DNA of 14,453 bases from CAZTAR01 sp043813895 (GTDB lineage Bacteria > Planctomycetota > Phycisphaerae > UBA1845 > UTPLA1), in assembly GCA_043813895.1 (NCBI GenBank), contig JBDRKQ010000064.1, positions 1 through 14,453 of the forward strand, written 5' to 3'. The notes below the pieces were generated by a model. It was not told where the DNA came from. It saw only the letters and a list, made by a program, of their open reading frames with translations, and ran no database searches. The position numbers and the translations under genes are program-made. Position 1 is the stretch's first letter. Each line of letters starts with the position of its first letter. This document shows positions 13,630 through 14,453 of the stretch, piece by piece.

Positions 13630-14453
13630 ATGGATATATGGACGGCCCTGTTAGATGTCTTGATCCTGCTGTTCGCAGCACTGGCGCTCGGCGCGCTGTG
13701 CGAACGGTTGGGGCAGAGTGCGATTCTGGGCTACCTGCTCGCCGGTACGCTGCTGGGGCCTAACGCGTTGGACGCGATGCCGAATCATCGGGCGGTGTCG
13801 GCAATCGCGGAACTGGGCGTGGCCCTGCTCCTCTTCACGATCGGGCTTGAATTCTCTTGGCGGAGGCTTCGAAACCTCGGACCGATCGCTCTCGCCGGCG
13901 GGACTCTCCAGGTCGTGCTGACTGGTGCGGTGGCGGCGGGGATCTGCTCGGTGTTGGGCTTGGGCGGTCCGGCGTCCGTGGCTGTCGGCGCCATGATCGC
14001 ATTGAGCAGCACCGCCTGCGTGTTGCGCGTCCTGGCCGGCCGCGCGGAGATTGACAGCGTCCACGGCCGCAATGCCCTCGGAATCCTCCTCTTGCAGGAC
14101 ATCAGCCTGATTCCCCTTGTCCTGATCATCACGGCACTGGGGGGCGAGGGTTCCATGGCCCAGATGGGGTGGGAGATGGGGCGCGCGATCGGGGGGGCGG
14201 CTGTCTTGATAGCGGTGTTCTACGTTTTGTTCAACTACTTCGTGCCGCTGGTGCTGAGCACGGAAGCAACGGCCCGCAGTCGCGAGTTGACCATCCTGCT
14301 GGCAATCGTCACGGTGGTTGGGGCGGCGTGGGCGGCGCACCGTGTCGGTCTCTCACCGGCCTTGGGCGCTTTTGTTGCCGGCATGTTGCTGGCTGGGTCG
14401 CCATTCGCGATCCAGATCCGCGCCGATGTCGCTTCCCTGCGGACGTTGTTCGT
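13630..14453 (+). CDS. CPA2-family monovalent cation:proton antiporter (KefB/YbaL-like), N-terminal part
   Basis: The first 274 residues are an almost continuous run of membrane helices of the CPA2 exchanger family, which trades K+ or Na+ for protons at the inner membrane. Family motifs are ILGYLLAGTLLGP (32-44), ELGVALLLFTIGLEF (61-75), ALSSTACVLRVL (124-135), the ion-site GILLLQDISLIPL (151-163, Asp157) and LSPALGAFVAGMLLAGS (241-257). A QD pair rather than a DD/ND pair at the site is typical of the K+-exchanging KefB branch. The window ends before any C-terminal NAD-binding RCK domain could be seen. ATG 13630 has GAGGTG 6 bases upstream. It diverges from lutBC. Lactate uptake or pH balance might link the two, but that is only a thought. 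Confidence 0.9.
   Translation, partial: MDIWTALLDVLILLFAALALGALCERLGQSAILGYLLAGTLLGPNALDAMPNHRAVSAIAELGVALLLFTIGLEFSWRRLRNLGPIALAGGTLQVVLTGAVAAGICSVLGLGGPASVAVGAMIALSSTACVLRVLAGRAEIDSVHGRNALGILLLQDISLIPLVLIITALGGEGSMAQMGWEMGRAIGGAAVLIAVFYVLFNYFVPLVLSTEATARSRELTILLAIVTVVGAAWAAHRVGLSPALGAFVAGMLLAGSPFAIQIRADVASLRTLF

Noticed and set aside
13428..13631. 67-residue minus-strand frame between lutB and the antiporter as a lutA remnant or leader gene
   Set aside because: It has no ribosome site, overlaps the antiporter start, and shows no CCG motif or similarity to LutA.
13651..14340. 229-codon minus-strand open frame opposite the antiporter
   Set aside because: It is antisense to conserved antiporter helices, and its translation is an arginine/glutamine/histidine-rich shadow of hydrophobic codons.
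1..14453. CRISPR array, tRNA or rRNA genes, integrase or phage genes
   Set aside because: No regularly spaced direct repeats, cloverleaf-like sequence, rRNA words or mobile-element proteins were seen on either strand.

Overview
This is a high-GC, gene-dense bacterial chromosome segment with no rRNA, tRNA, CRISPR array, integrase or transposase that I could see. The protein set is bacterial housekeeping: NAD-dependent DNA ligase, class II (adenosylcobalamin) ribonucleotide reductase, a NifS/IscS-type cysteine desulfurase, TsaC/Sua5, RpiB, LutB/LutC and a CPA2 antiporter. Three intergenic gaps carry long GC-rich palindromes, one built on the word GAGCGCAAGCGAG. From memory such palindromes are common in Planctomycetota genomes. 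Together with the Sua5-phosphatase fusion they make a planctomycete-like bacterium my best guess, but this is inference and not a phylogenetic result.

Left part (1-6673), all on the minus strand and probably three separate transcription units: the N-terminal 421 codons of ligA, cut by the window edge; a gap with a palindromic repeat; a 711-residue STT3-like GT-C membrane glycosyltransferase; a gap with a second palindrome, a 9-bp inverted repeat and a clear intrinsic terminator; then nrdJ, encoding an 885-residue B12-dependent ribonucleotide reductase. The nrdJ promoter at 6977-7005 is nearly ideal (TTGACA, 17 bp, TATTTA). Its spacer holds a dyad resembling the NrdR box, and it is followed by a leader of about 300 nt with two hairpins.

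Middle part (7268-9534): a zinc-ribbon SAM methyltransferase and a 51-residue single-span membrane protein on the plus strand, converging on a cysteine desulfurase on the minus strand. The desulfurase has an extended -10 promoter placed so close to its ATG that the mRNA is probably leaderless.

Right part (9601-14453): a strong promoter drives a two-gene operon. Its first gene fuses threonylcarbamoyl-AMP synthase (tRNA t6A pathway) to a low-molecular-weight phosphatase whose P-loop has the threonine typical of protein-arginine phosphatase YwlE. The second gene is rpiB, overlapping by 4 nt. B. subtilis keeps the same functions in the same order as ywlC, ywlE and ywlF, so here the first two are fused. 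A 29/30-match palindrome separates rpiB from the convergent lutBC pair, which has no lutA beside it. Divergent from lutB, across a 212-bp region with a 14-bp two-part inverted repeat, starts a CPA2 cation:proton antiporter that runs off the window.

The items most worth following up are the Sua5-arginine phosphatase fusion, the candidate NrdR-controlled nrdJ promoter, the three palindromic repeats and the leaderless desulfurase promoter. I did not find a clearly new multi-gene system.
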